This document shows positions 8,655-18,838 of a stretch of 64,000 bases of DNA, piece by piece; the first letter of the stretch is position 1; each line of letters starts with the position of its first letter. This DNA is from Nitrospira sp. (lineage in GTDB: Bacteria > Nitrospirota > Nitrospiria > Nitrospirales > Nitrospiraceae). The translations under genes were made by a program, and so were the position numbers. The stretch is from contig JAHFEW010000001.1 of assembly GCA_023248215.1 (NCBI GenBank), positions 118,853 to 182,852 on the forward strand, written 5' to 3'. Below the pieces are notes generated by a model. That model was not told where the DNA came from and did no database searches. It saw nothing but the letters and a program-made list of their open reading frames with translations.

Positions 8655-10082
8655 GTGGCGTACGAAGTCGTCATCGGCGTAGAGGTGCACGCACAACTGC
8701 GCACGCAGTCCAAGCTGTTTTGTGCCTGTGGGACCACGTTCGGCCTCACGGCAAATTCGCAGACCTGTCCGGTCTGTCTGGGCATGCCGGGGACGCTGCC
8801 GGTCATCAACGAAAAGGCCGTGGAAATGGCGGTCCGTGCCGGGCTGGCGCTGAACAGCACGATCGGTGTGCACAATCGGTTCGCCCGCAAGAATTATTTT
8901 TACCCCGACTTGCCGAAGGGCTATCAGATCTCGCAATACGAAGCGCCGATTTGTGAACACGGCTGGATTGACATCACCGTCGCGGGAAGTCGGAAGCGCG
9001 TGCGCGTCAGGCGGGCCCATTTGGAAGAGGATGCGGGGAAAAATTTGCATGAGGCTGGCAGCGGCATGAGCCTGGTCGATCTCAATCGTGCCGGGACACC
9101 CTTGCTTGAAATTGTCACCGAACCGGACCTGAGCTCCTCTGCAGAGGTGGTCGCCTATCTCAAGGCGTTGCGCGAACTCTTGATGTACCTCGATGTCTGT
9201 GACGGCAACATGGAAGAGGGGAGTTTTCGTTGTGAACCGAATCTCTCGTTGCGTCCGATGGGCCAGACAGCCTTCGGGACGAAGGTTGAGCTGAAGAACA
9301 TCAACTCGTTCAAGTTCGTCAAGGATGCCGTTGACTATGAAATAAAACGGCAAACCAAAGTGCTGAATGAAGGCGGGAAGATTCATCAGGAAACGCGCCT
9401 CTGGAACCTTGATCGCGGTGAGACAGCGGTGATGCGCAGCAAAGAAGAGGCGCATGACTACCGCTATTTCCCGGACCCTGATCTGGTTCCACTGGAGATT
9501 TCGGCCGAATGGGTCGAGCAACTCCGTCAGGGATTGCCCGAACTGGCCTCGACGAAGCAGCAACGGTTTATCACGGAGTACGACGTGCCCGAGTATGATG
9601 CGGGCATTTTAACGTCCAGCAAAGCGTTGTCCATGTACTTCGAAGCCTGCGTCAGGCTCTATCCTCATCCCAAGACGGTGAGCAATTGGGTGATGGGGGA
9701 ATTGCTGCGCGAATTGAATAACTCCGGGACTGAGGCAGACGCCTCACCGGTGACGCCCGAGCGGCTGGTCGACCTGCTGACGCTCGTTGATCAAGGTGTG
9801 ATCAGCCTCAAAGTGGCTCGGGAGATCTTCCCGGATGTCTATACCTCGGGAAAGACACCGGCTCAGATCGTTCAGGAAAAGGGGCTCACGCAGGTGTCGG
9901 ACGAAGGGGCGCTGGCGGGAATTATTGATGAAGTCTTGAAGCAGAATCCTGCTCAAGTGGCGCAATTTAAGGACGGCAAGCAACAAGTGCTGGGGTTCCT
10001 CGTCGGGCAGGTGATGAAGGCCTCCGGCGGCAAAGCGAATCCCGGGAAGGTGAATGATCTGTTGAAGAAGACATTGGGATGA
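8655..10082 (+). CDS. gatB: Asp/Glu-tRNA amidotransferase subunit B
   Basis: tRNA-binding kinase subunit of GatCAB, which phosphorylates the mischarged glutamyl or aspartyl group before amidation. It starts at GTG with [14 protein letters not shown]. The family motifs [29 protein letters not shown] and [14 protein letters not shown] are all present. The C-terminal YqeY-like helical domain ends [19 protein letters not shown]. Length 475 residues is normal. It begins two bases after the YtxH gene, so gatC-panD-gatA-DUF948-YtxH-gatB look like one operon. Confidence 0.96.
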   Translation: MAYEVVIGVEVHAQLRTQSKLFCACGTTFGLTANSQTCPVCLGMPGTLPVINEKAVEMAVRAGLALNSTIGVHNRFARKNYFYPDLPKGYQISQYEAPICEHGWIDITVAGSRKRVRVRRAHLEEDAGKNLHEAGSGMSLVDLNRAGTPLLEIVTEPDLSSSAEVVAYLKALRELLMYLDVCDGNMEEGSFRCEPNLSLRPMGQTAFGTKVELKNINSFKFVKDAVDYEIKRQTKVLNEGGKIHQETRLWNLDRGETAVMRSKEEAHDYRYFPDPDLVPLEISAEWVEQLRQGLPELASTKQQRFITEYDVPEYDAGILTSSKALSMYFEACVRLYPHPKTVSNWVMGELLRELNNSGTEADASPVTPERLVDLLTLVDQGVISLKVAREIFPDVYTSGKTPAQIVQEKGLTQVSDEGALAGIIDEVLKQNPAQVAQFKDGKQQVLGFLVGQVMKASGGKANPGKVNDLLKKTLG

Positions 10083-10182
10083 GACTGGGGTACCTTCTTT
10101 ACTCGCGCAACGCGCGGCCTCAGAAGTCCCTTGTTGGACGCGCGCAGTGGAAAGCAACCACGCCTCATCCAAGAAGGTATAC

Positions 10183-10548
10183 ATGCACCCGTGTCCCGTG
10201 GAACTCGCACAGAAATCTGATGAGGAAATCCTGAAAATCGCTGATCCGATCATGGACAACCTCATGCAGGCCTCGACTGAGATAGACCATGAGCGGCATG
10301 TGAGAGACTTTACGGAGAGACTGAAATCTCTTGTCACCAAGGACTATTTAGAGAAGGTGTGCAGGCAATACCAAGCCGAGAAGGGGTATTTCTCAAAGCG
10401 GGAATTCATTGGCATCTTCAGACGGCCAACATCAGTAGCAATAGTCTGGAAGCAATGGTTCACGAAGCCGCAAGGTGAATTCGTAGCTGAAATGGTATTG
10501 GTCGAACAGAACTCACGATACTTAGTTGATCATGTCATGATTTTCTAA
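10183..10548 (+). CDS. Hypothetical protein between gatB and eno
   Basis: Not recognised. The ATG at 10183 has AGAAGG six bases upstream and gives 121 residues; an in-frame GTG at 10147 would add 12. No signal peptide or membrane helix. The charged helical first half (DEEILKIADPIMDNLMQAS) is followed by strand-like segments ending FVAEMVLVEQNSRYLVDHVMIF-type residues. The pattern could be an NTF2-like small domain, which is only a guess. Codons are visibly richer in A and T than in gatB and eno, suggesting later acquisition. It is followed after 30 bp by eno. Confidence 0.55.
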   Translation: MHPCPVELAQKSDEEILKIADPIMDNLMQASTEIDHERHVRDFTERLKSLVTKDYLEKVCRQYQAEKGYFSKREFIGIFRRPTSVAIVWKQWFTKPQGEFVAEMVLVEQNSRYLVDHVMIF

Positions 10549-11865
<1,317 letters not shown>

Positions 11866-11873
11866 TCGTTGTT

Positions 11874-12233
11874 ATGATTAAACCGAACCGTGGTCGCGAC
11901 TGGTTGGATTGGCAGCGGAAGCTGTATTCCGCCGGGAAGTGGGTGGGGCTCGGGGCACTGTTGCTCATGATGGGAACTCTGCTGTTCGGTGAGATGGGAA
12001 TTTCGCGGTACCTGCATTTGCGCGACCATGCGGAACAGCTTGATCGAGAGTTGTCCGATCTTCAGCGACTGAACAGTGAACTGCGGACAGATCTGGATCG
12101 TGTCCAGTACGATACGACTCGCATCGAGGAATTGGCTAGGGAACGGTTAGGTTATGTGCGGAAAGGAGAGACCGTGTATCAACTCGCGCCGGTCGGAGAA
12201 AAAGAACGGTTTCCAACGGTGAAGACACCATGA
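11874..12233 (+). CDS. ftsB: FtsB/DivIC septum formation initiator family protein
   Basis: Bitopic cell-division protein that in the family links FtsL and FtsQ in the divisome. The 119-residue protein has a short cytoplasmic N-terminus, one membrane helix (about residues 24-42, VGLGALLLMMGTLLFGEMGI) and an extracytoplasmic coiled coil (LDRELSDLQRLNSELRTDLD). IEELARERLGYVRKGETVYQL is the conserved C-terminal signature. It follows eno, as ftsB does in many bacteria, and its stop overlaps the era start (ATGA). Confidence 0.88.
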   Translation: MIKPNRGRDWLDWQRKLYSAGKWVGLGALLLMMGTLLFGEMGISRYLHLRDHAEQLDRELSDLQRLNSELRTDLDRVQYDTTRIEELARERLGYVRKGETVYQLAPVGEKERFPTVKTP

Positions 12234-13114
12234 AGTTTGGAAGTGTGGCCATCATCGGGCGATCGAATGTTGGAAAATCGACGCTCTTAAATCGTCTGCT
12301 GAAGGAAAAGATTGCGATCGTGTCGGACAAGCCACAAACGACCAGGACACGGATTTTGGGGGTGGCCCATGTCGAGGGAGCCCAAATCGTGTTTCTCGAC
12401 ACGCCCGGGTTTCACGAGCCCCATCACCTGTTGAACCGCCGCATGGTGCGTACGACGCTGGACACCTTTGACGATGCAGATGTGTTGTATGTCGTCGTCG
12501 AAGCCACGTCCCAGCCGGGCCCCGGCGATCTGGCCGTGATCGACCATGTGCGACAGGCCGTTGCGAAGCACGCGCGTCCGGTCGTCTTGGTGATCAACAA
12601 AGTCGATCTGGTAAACAAGTCGCGAATCCTGCCTTTGATGGACCAGTATCTACGGATCTTTCCGTGGACGGAAATGGTTCCGGTATCGGCGGAAACGGCG
12701 GATAATGTCGATCGCTTGTTGACGGTGACCGTCTCGCTCTTGGCGGAAGGTGAAGCCACCTACAGCGAAGATGTGGTGACGGATCAGTCGATGCGAACGC
12801 TGGCGGCCGAATTGATCCGCGAGAAAATCCTGCAGCAGACCTATGAAGAAGTACCCCACTCGGTGGCGGTCGAGATCGAGGAGTTTCAGGAAACCAAGAA
12901 ATTAACCAAGATCGGTGCCGTCGTGCTCGTAGAAAAGGAATCGCAAAAGGGTATTCTGATCGGCAAGCACGGCGAGCGTCTCAAAATCGTGGGGACGGCG
13001 GCACGGCAGGATATGGAACGGCTGTTCGGAATGAAGGTGTTTTTGAAGTTGTGGGTGAAGGTACGAGAGTCGTGGCGAGAGGACGAGGAAACCCTCGCGG
13101 AGTTAGGTTATTAA
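12230..13114 (+). CDS. era: GTPase Era
   Basis: Ribosome-assembly GTPase that binds the 16S rRNA 3' end. The G1 motif GRSNVGKST (about residues 10-18), G2-region TTRTRI, G3 DTPGF and G4 NKVD are in order. The C-terminal KH domain carries GILIGKHGERLKIVGTAAR. Length 294 residues is typical. Translation is coupled to ftsB by a 4-base overlap. Confidence 0.95.
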   Translation: MKFGSVAIIGRSNVGKSTLLNRLLKEKIAIVSDKPQTTRTRILGVAHVEGAQIVFLDTPGFHEPHHLLNRRMVRTTLDTFDDADVLYVVVEATSQPGPGDLAVIDHVRQAVAKHARPVVLVINKVDLVNKSRILPLMDQYLRIFPWTEMVPVSAETADNVDRLLTVTVSLLAEGEATYSEDVVTDQSMRTLAAELIREKILQQTYEEVPHSVAVEIEEFQETKKLTKIGAVVLVEKESQKGILIGKHGERLKIVGTAARQDMERLFGMKVFLKLWVKVRESWREDEETLAELGY

Positions 13115-13178
13115 CGAAGTCACCATCCAACCGTCGGAACCTACGCGACTTCCTGAAAAAGAGCCGCTAGGGAAGGAT

Positions 13179-14558
13179 GTGCCCCGCGAGCCTCAAGCCG
13201 GTGGCCAGGCCAAGCCCGACGTGCGATTGGTCTCTATCCAGCGACTCTTGCGTCGCGGTGCCATCACCAATTTGGCGAAAATGCTGGCGCGCATGCATCC
13301 GGCGGATATCGCCAACGTCGTCGATCATCTCTCTTCGTTAAAAGAAAAACGCGAAATCTTCGAGTTGGTGCGCGGGGATGTCAAACGCGGGCAAGTGCTC
13401 AGCGAGTTGGACGGCGACAGCATTACCCTGGTGCTGTCCGATATGCTGCCTTCCGATGCCGCCTGGTTGTTAAAAGACCTTGGGTCTGACGACATCGCCT
13501 ATATCTTAAGTGTGATTCCGACCGATCGCGCGAAGGAGATCCTCGCGCTGATGCGGGCAGAGGATTCCACTGAAATCGCCGACCTGTTGAAGTATCCCAA
13601 AGGCACGGCCGGCGGCATCATGACGACGGAGTTTTTCGCGCTCTCCGAGGATGCCACGGCCCAGGAAGCCATCCGCCGCTTGCAGCAGGCCACCGACGCC
13701 GAAATGGTGTTCTACATTTATGTGACGGACAAGGAAGACCGGCTTGTGGGAGTGTTATCCCTTCGCCAGTTATTGACCGTTCCTCCGGCGACTCCGCTCA
13801 AAAACATTATGACGCGTGATCTGATCAGTGTGGCCGTGGACATGGATCAGGAAGAAGTGTCGCGCCAGGTCGCGAGTTACAACCTGCTGGCTATTCCGGT
13901 GGTGGAGAAAGACGGGAAACTAGTCGGCATTATTACCGTGGACGACGTCGTGGATGTCATTCGGGAAGAAGCGACCGAAGACATGCTGAAAATGGCCGGG
14001 GCCATCGAAGAAGATTCGATGTTCAAGTCGTCGAGCATTGCCGCTGCGCGGGTACGGCTTCCCTGGCTGTTCACGAATCTCGTGGGAAGCCTGTTGTCCG
14101 GCATGTTGTTGTGGATGTTCCGGTATACGATTCAGGAAGTGGTGGCCATCGTCAGTTTCATCCCCGTCATCGCCGCCATGGGTGGCAACGTCGGACTTCA
14201 GTCTTCCACGCTCATCATTCGAGGACTCGCCACGGGACTCGTGGAACTCACGGACGTCTGGAAGATTTTCTTTCGCGAAGCCAAGATTGCGTTCCTGATG
14301 GGCATTGTCTGTAGCCTGATGTTGACCGTTGTCGGCTGGTTGTGGCATCAGGTGTTTCTCGGTATGGTCGTCGGGGTGTCGCTCATTACGGCCTTTCTCG
14401 TCTCGACCAGCATGGCCACGGTGATGCCGATCGTCTTGAAACGAATGGGGGTGGACCCCGCCGTTGCCGCTGGTCCATTCGTGACGACGGCCAACGACAT
14501 TACCGGCATTGCCATTTACCTCACGCTGGCGACGGTATTCCTTGAACAAATTCGATAG
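13179..14558 (+). CDS. mgtE: Magnesium transporter MgtE
   Basis: Inner-membrane Mg2+ channel. Order of domains: superhelical MgtE N-domain (about 25-130), two CBS domains (about 130-255; GTAGGIMTTEFFAL, KNIMTRDLISVAV), a connecting helix, then five membrane helices. The pore-region motifs PVIAAMGGNVGLQSSTL and TTANDITGIAIYLTL are intact. The chosen GTG gives 459 residues, close to the family norm. The frame stays open upstream into the era-mgtE gap without another standard start codon, so the exact N-terminus is uncertain. Confidence 0.93.
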   Translation: MPREPQAGGQAKPDVRLVSIQRLLRRGAITNLAKMLARMHPADIANVVDHLSSLKEKREIFELVRGDVKRGQVLSELDGDSITLVLSDMLPSDAAWLLKDLGSDDIAYILSVIPTDRAKEILALMRAEDSTEIADLLKYPKGTAGGIMTTEFFALSEDATAQEAIRRLQQATDAEMVFYIYVTDKEDRLVGVLSLRQLLTVPPATPLKNIMTRDLISVAVDMDQEEVSRQVASYNLLAIPVVEKDGKLVGIITVDDVVDVIREEATEDMLKMAGAIEEDSMFKSSSIAAARVRLPWLFTNLVGSLLSGMLLWMFRYTIQEVVAIVSFIPVIAAMGGNVGLQSSTLIIRGLATGLVELTDVWKIFFREAKIAFLMGIVCSLMLTVVGWLWHQVFLGMVVGVSLITAFLVSTSMATVMPIVLKRMGVDPAVAAGPFVTTANDITGIAIYLTLATVFLEQIR

Positions 14559-14612
14559 CGTTGCGGGGCGTATCTCCTCTCTCTGAGGTACTCCTCGACC
14601 GTGGGTGGTGAG

Positions 14613-15371
14613 ATGCCGTTGGTGAAGACTGCCGCCATTGTGCTGCATAGCCGAAAATGGGGCGATGCCGACCGCATCGTGACGTTCTATACGATGCGCT
14701 TGGGAAAACTGCGCGGAGTGGCGCGCGGCGCGCGTCGGTTGAAGAGCCGGCTGGGCGGCATGATCGAACCTTTTACCCTGTGTCATCTGGATCTCTTCGA
14801 GAAGCCCGGCGATTCACTGTATCGGATTTCACAAGTTGCCCAGGATGAGCCCTTTGCTAAGTTCCGCAGCGATTTGGCCTTAATGGCTGCGGCAGGGCGC
14901 ATGGTCAATTTGGTGAGCGCGGTCATGGCAGACGGCGATGCGGAGCCACGAGTGTTTGAGATGTTAGAATCAGGATTACGAACGCTGTTGGAAAGTCGGG
15001 ATGCGGCATGGACGACATTGCTGTTCCAGATTCGCTTGCTGGGGGTCACCGGCTTTCGACCCCAGACTGAGCAATGCGCGACCTGCGGTCAAGGGCATCG
15101 GTGTCCTCTCCCTCAGTTTTCACCGATTGCAGGAGGGATGGTCTGCGAGCGGTGCGCGAGCCGCCAGCCATTTCGTTGTACGGCATTGTCCCGCGGAAGC
15201 GTCGCGTTTCTCCAGCAGGCCTTGCACATGCCGCCGGCACTGTTGAGTCGTTTGCATGCGGCCGGTCAAGTGCGGGCTGAAGTCGAGTCGGCCATCGAGA
15301 GTTATGTCACAGTGGTAGCGGGGCGGCGACTCCCGCCGGTGGATTTCCTGACAAGTGGGAGCCCCGCGTAA
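14613..15371 (+). CDS. recO: DNA repair protein RecO
   Basis: RecFOR-pathway protein that binds DNA and helps load RecA at gaps. The N-terminal OB fold begins MPLVKTAAIVLHSRKWGDAD, with VARGARRLKSRLGG next. The zinc site shows CATCGQGHRC followed later by CERC, the four expected cysteines. Length 252 residues from the ATG at 14613; an in-frame GTG at 14601 would add four residues. recO beside era is a common bacterial arrangement, here with mgtE between. Confidence 0.92.
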   Translation: MPLVKTAAIVLHSRKWGDADRIVTFYTMRLGKLRGVARGARRLKSRLGGMIEPFTLCHLDLFEKPGDSLYRISQVAQDEPFAKFRSDLALMAAAGRMVNLVSAVMADGDAEPRVFEMLESGLRTLLESRDAAWTTLLFQIRLLGVTGFRPQTEQCATCGQGHRCPLPQFSPIAGGMVCERCASRQPFRCTALSRGSVAFLQQALHMPPALLSRLHAAGQVRAEVESAIESYVTVVAGRRLPPVDFLTSGSPA

Positions 15372-15427
15372 GATGCGGTTGGAGATCGAGACTCTCAGGT
15401 CTGCTGCGCGATGCGAGGGAGGGAGCG

Positions 15428-15793
15428 GTGTCGCCTATGAATGAGATCGTACTCGAACCCACCGATATGGAATGGCTAGAGAAGGGCGTGTTGGGTATCA
15501 CCTGGAGCGATGGCCATAAGGCCATCTATCCAGTCCGGTATCTCCGGCAGCGCTGCCCGTGCGCGGCCTGCACGGATGAATGGACCGGTGAGCTCCGCCT
15601 GAAACCTGACGATGTGCCCATCGTGATCATGCTCCAGGATGTTCAACCGGTCGGACGGTACGCATTCCAGTTCACCTGGAGTGACGGGCATGACACCGGC
15701 CTCTATTCGTATGCCTTCTTGCGGCGGTTGTGCCAGTGCGATGTGTGTCAGCCGGTGAAACCGGTGGAGCCAAAGTCCAGACGGTTGCTCTGA
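15428..15793 (+). CDS. DUF971 (GBBH-like N-terminal domain) protein
   Basis: Small single-domain protein of up to 121 residues. The paired motifs GITWSDGHKAIYPVRYLR and FTWSDGHDTGLYSYAFLR, with cysteines in CPCAACTDEW and CQCDVCQ, mark the DUF971 domain. The same fold forms the N-terminal domain of gamma-butyrobetaine hydroxylases. Stand-alone copies have been tied to iron-sulfur protein biogenesis in some families; not shown here. The start may be GTG 15428, right behind a GGGAGGGAGC stretch, or ATG 15437. Confidence 0.85.
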   Translation: MSPMNEIVLEPTDMEWLEKGVLGITWSDGHKAIYPVRYLRQRCPCAACTDEWTGELRLKPDDVPIVIMLQDVQPVGRYAFQFTWSDGHDTGLYSYAFLRRLCQCDVCQPVKPVEPKSRRLL

Positions 15794-15846
15794 CCGACTA
15801 GGTGAGGGGGCAGGGTGTGGAGGTGAGGGGGAGGAGGCACAATCAG

Positions 15847-16308
15847 ATGAATCCAGGTCGATGCATAGGCGCGGGATGGTGGCTGCTTATCGGAGTCCTG
15901 TCTGTGGCCTGCTCGGGACTGCCTTCGTTCGACCAGCAGAAACGACTGGTGCGGGATGGTGACTTTCGAATTCATCAACTGACACCGAGGGCCTTTGTCG
16001 AGACCTGGGGACAGCCAACCTATATGCATCAGCAGTTTACGCATTTCTTCGGCATGCAAGACGGACGCTTGATTCCGCAGGCACGAATGGCACTCGGAGA
16101 ATCGCCGCAGGGGTGGGAAACGGGATTAGCGGCCGGAGATGCCTTGTTCTTAGCCTATGCGGATCGGGGCCAGTATCTGGTGTTTCTCGATGACGCGCTG
16201 GTGTATCACGAAACGATGACGGCCGAGAAGATACACGCCGTCGGCAAGACCTGGAAGTACGAATCGCAATTCAAGACGCGACTCGAATCGTCACCAGCCT
16301 CGAAGTAG
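15847..16308 (+). CDS. Putative lipoprotein, unknown function
   Basis: Not recognised. The 153-residue product starts with a basic N-terminus and a hydrophobic stretch (WWLLIGVLSVAC) ending at a cysteine that could be lipidated, although the -3 position is Ser rather than Leu. The mature part is soluble, with FVETWGQPTYMHQQFTHFF and FLAYADRGQYLVFLDD. The start ATG follows a GGGGGAGGAGG stretch, 15 bases upstream. It ends at the base before the glgA open frame, so it is likely co-transcribed with glgA. Confidence 0.6.
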   Translation: MNPGRCIGAGWWLLIGVLSVACSGLPSFDQQKRLVRDGDFRIHQLTPRAFVETWGQPTYMHQQFTHFFGMQDGRLIPQARMALGESPQGWETGLAAGDALFLAYADRGQYLVFLDDALVYHETMTAEKIHAVGKTWKYESQFKTRLESSPASK

Positions 16309-16326
16309 TTGGTGTCCTCCCCTCAT

Positions 16327-17856
16327 ATGAAATCAACTCAGGATCATCGTCCGCTTAAGATTTTCATGGTGTCGTCGGAGGTCGTGCCCTATGCGAAAAC
16401 GGGCGGGCTCGCCGATGTCGTCGGTGCGCTGGCCATCGAGTTCGCCAAGCTCGGCCACGAGGTCTGTGTGATTCTTCCCTGTTATCGGCAGGTTGAGTCA
16501 CATGGCTATCAGATGACGGACTATACCCGGCTGTCGGTTCCGACAGGTGACGGTCTGATTGAGGCCCGCGTTCAGGAAGTCGCCGGCCCGCCTTCCCGGG
16601 TGATGGAGCCCGGAGGCCTACGCGTATTTGTCGTTCGGCATGATCAGTATTTCGCTCGGCCAGGGCTGTATCAAGAGGCCGGTCTCGATTATCCCGACAA
16701 TTTTGACCGGTTCGTGTTTTTCTGCCGTGCGGTTATGGAATTGCTGGTTCACTTCGGCGAGAAAGACCGGTGGCAGACTGATGTTCTACATTTGCACGAT
16801 TGGCAAACCGCCCTATGTGCGGTGTATTTACGGACGATCTACCAAGCGAAGGCCTCGCTCAAGAGCACACGTAGTGTCTTGACCATTCACAATCTTGGCT
16901 ATCAGGGGTTGTTCCCGGCTGAGCATTTTGCTCTGACGGGATTGTCCCCGGAATTGTTCACGCCTGCCGCGCTCGAGTTTTATGGGGCTGTCAATCTGTT
17001 AAAGGGGGGCATTGTTTTTGCCGATCTCCTCACCACGGTGAGCCCGACCTACAGTCACGAGATCCAGACATCCGAGTATGGGTGTGGTCTTGATGGGGTC
17101 ATCCGCGCGCGCAAGCACGTGCTCCATGGCATTGTGAATGGCATTGATGCAGAGATCTGGGATCCTGCGAAGGATGTGCACTTAGCTGCTCCCTATTCAC
17201 TGTCCGACATGTCCGGGAAGGCACGGTGCAAGAAAGCGCTTCAGCAGGAGTTGGGTCTTCATCAGCAGAACGTTCCGCTTCTGGGGGTCATTGCCCGTCT
17301 GACGAGTCAGAAAGGTATCGACCTGGTTATCGAAATCATTCCGGAGCTCATGGAACTCAATGTTCAGCTGGCCATTCTCGGGACGGGGGATGTCCACTAT
17401 GAACAGCAAGTGCGTGAGTTAGCGGCAGGTTATCCAGGGAGAGTCGCATTACGCAATGTCTTTGATGAAGGATTGGCCCATCGAATTGAAGCCGGGGCGG
17501 ATATGTTTATCATGCCCTCCCGCTATGAGCCCTGCGGACTCAGCCAGTTGTATAGTCTGCGTTACGGGACTGTTCCCGTTGTAAGAAAGACCGGAGGATT
17601 GGCCGATACGGTGGTCAACTACACGCCTCGCACCTTCAAGGAATCGCGTGTCACCGGTTTTAGCTTTGCCGATACCAGCGCGACCTCACTCTTGACCTGT
17701 TTACTGCTGGCATTGTCGGTATACCGGAAGAAGGCGGACTGGCAGCGCATCGTCACGGCTGGGATGGAGCAGGATCTCTCGTGGGCCCGTTCCGCTGAGA
17801 TCTATGTACAGCTGTTTGAGGATGTACTTCGCACAGGTTCAGAAGGTAAGAGTTAG
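16327..17856 (+). CDS. glgA: Glycogen synthase (ADP-glucose type)
   Basis: GT5 glycosyltransferase that extends alpha-1,4-glucan from ADP-glucose. The N-terminal SSEVVPYAKTGGLADVVGAL holds the KTGGL nucleotide-sugar site. LHLHDWQTAL and VLTIHNLGYQGLFP follow, and the C-terminal PSRYEPCGLSQLYSLRYGT and VRKTGGLADTV complete the GT-B fold. 509 residues from the ATG at 16327; a TTG at 16309 is also in frame. No other glycogen genes are adjacent. Confidence 0.95.
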   Translation: MKSTQDHRPLKIFMVSSEVVPYAKTGGLADVVGALAIEFAKLGHEVCVILPCYRQVESHGYQMTDYTRLSVPTGDGLIEARVQEVAGPPSRVMEPGGLRVFVVRHDQYFARPGLYQEAGLDYPDNFDRFVFFCRAVMELLVHFGEKDRWQTDVLHLHDWQTALCAVYLRTIYQAKASLKSTRSVLTIHNLGYQGLFPAEHFALTGLSPELFTPAALEFYGAVNLLKGGIVFADLLTTVSPTYSHEIQTSEYGCGLDGVIRARKHVLHGIVNGIDAEIWDPAKDVHLAAPYSLSDMSGKARCKKALQQELGLHQQNVPLLGVIARLTSQKGIDLVIEIIPELMELNVQLAILGTGDVHYEQQVRELAAGYPGRVALRNVFDEGLAHRIEAGADMFIMPSRYEPCGLSQLYSLRYGTVPVVRKTGGLADTVVNYTPRTFKESRVTGFSFADTSATSLLTCLLLALSVYRKKADWQRIVTAGMEQDLSWARSAEIYVQLFEDVLRTGSEGKS

Positions 17857-17867
17857 ACAATTGTCTA
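17854..17867. other. Perfect 14-bp palindrome at the glgA stop codon
   Basis: TAGACAATTGTCTA is its own reverse complement and starts with the glgA stop codon. It lies in the short space between two convergent genes. It could be part of a terminator or a protein-binding site; no T-run follows, so an intrinsic terminator is not supported. Confidence 0.4.
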
Positions 17868-17886
17868 TATGGCAAGAGCGACCGGT

Positions 17887-18384
17887 TTATCGGAGAGCGG
17901 CTTGAAGCGTCAACTCGAGATGCGACAGCTGTGCCCGCGCTTGCGCAGCATAGTATGAATAGTCAGATTGTGTGTGGCTATCCAAAATCTGTCGGAACTG
18001 ATTTTTTGCGAGATCGTGTTCTCCCACTGACACCGCGAGGTTGCCCGTGTGAAGACTGCACGAGGCTGCCATGGCGTGAACATCCACGGCCAGTCGGAAT
18101 GAAGGTTGAGCGACCATGTTTTTGAACTGACTTGGGAGGAAGTTCTCGAATAGTGACCTGTTCGCTTGAGTCTGGCTCACCCCGTGTAACTTAGTTGAGT
18201 CCAACAGGGCAGACTGAGTTTCTTCAGTAGACAGGCAATGTGTATAGGTATTCCATACGTCCATAAACCTTACATTGTCGTACCGGACTGAGTTGCTGGC
18301 GAGGCTGGATTGGCAGCCGACGGCAGAGAGGGCACTCACCATGATGGCGAACAGACCCAATTTTAGTTCTCTCATGACGTCCAT
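17887..18384 (-). CDS. Small putative lipoprotein, unknown function
   Basis: Not recognised. From the ATG at 18384 (GGAGGA nine bases upstream) the product has 165 residues. A basic start and hydrophobic segment (LGLFAIMVSALSAVGC) end in a canonical lipobox LSAVGC, so export and lipidation are likely. The mature part is mostly helical, with LDSTKLHGVSQTQANRSLFE and, near the end, ARAQLSHLELTLQAAL. Convergent with glgA. Codon use is more A/T-rich than in glgA. Confidence 0.65.
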   Translation of the reverse strand: MDVMRELKLGLFAIMVSALSAVGCQSSLASNSVRYDNVRFMDVWNTYTHCLSTEETQSALLDSTKLHGVSQTQANRSLFENFLPSQFKNMVAQPSFRLAVDVHAMAASCSLHTGNLAVSVGEHDLAKNQFRQILDSHTQSDYSYYAAQARAQLSHLELTLQAALR

Positions 18385-18474
18385 CTGCCCCGATCCTCCA
18401 ATCACTGTCTCGCCGTAGAGACAGGATGGTATTGAGCAAGTGTCGGGCCCAGTCGAAACAACTGTAACGCATTG

Positions 18475-18503
18475 AAATAATTATAATAGACAACTTTTGT
18501 CAA
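18475..18503 (-). promoter_or_regulatory. Possible promoter of the minus-strand lipoprotein gene
   Basis: On the minus strand a perfect TTGACA (18503-18498) is followed after 17 bp by an A/T-only stretch (TTATTT) that only loosely fits a -10 box. The following start codon is about 90 bp away. The -35 match is good and the -10 poor. Confidence 0.3.
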
Positions 18504-18626
18504 GCGTGAGAATGTCTCAAAAATATTTCACTGTGTTGAATTGAATACGGAAGATTAGAGGGGAGAGATCTGAAATCTGGCACGCGATAGGCGGTAGCCG
18601 TGCGGCTACTAGTGGCTCCGTAATGA

Positions 18627-18838
18627 GACGGGCGCCCTTCCCTGATTACACTGCTGTCCTTGCCTCTTGCCTGTACTGCACGGGCGAGGAAGGAAGCGAC
18701 ACAGACCATGGTCCAGCGAATTGTGATGTTTTCTTGTCGGCGGCAGTGCCCCCCACTCGGCTACTATTCTCCGGTCGAGCAAAGCGAGGACGGCTGTTAG
18801 CCATAACTAGGTGTCCAGGGAATGGGGGAAAGGTCGCA
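18627..18838 (+). pseudogene. 3' relic of an IS3-family element
   Basis: This stretch aligns by eye with the last 200 bp of the IS3 copy at 38.1-39.3 kb. Shared words include actcggctactatt-ccggtcgag, agcgaggac-gctgt and gaggaag-gcgacacag, ending in the same right-end sequence (ggtgtcca, aatgggggaaagg against aattgggggagggg). The reading frame is broken throughout, so only the tail of OrfB and the right terminus survive. It lies about 600 bp upstream of aepX. Confidence 0.75.
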
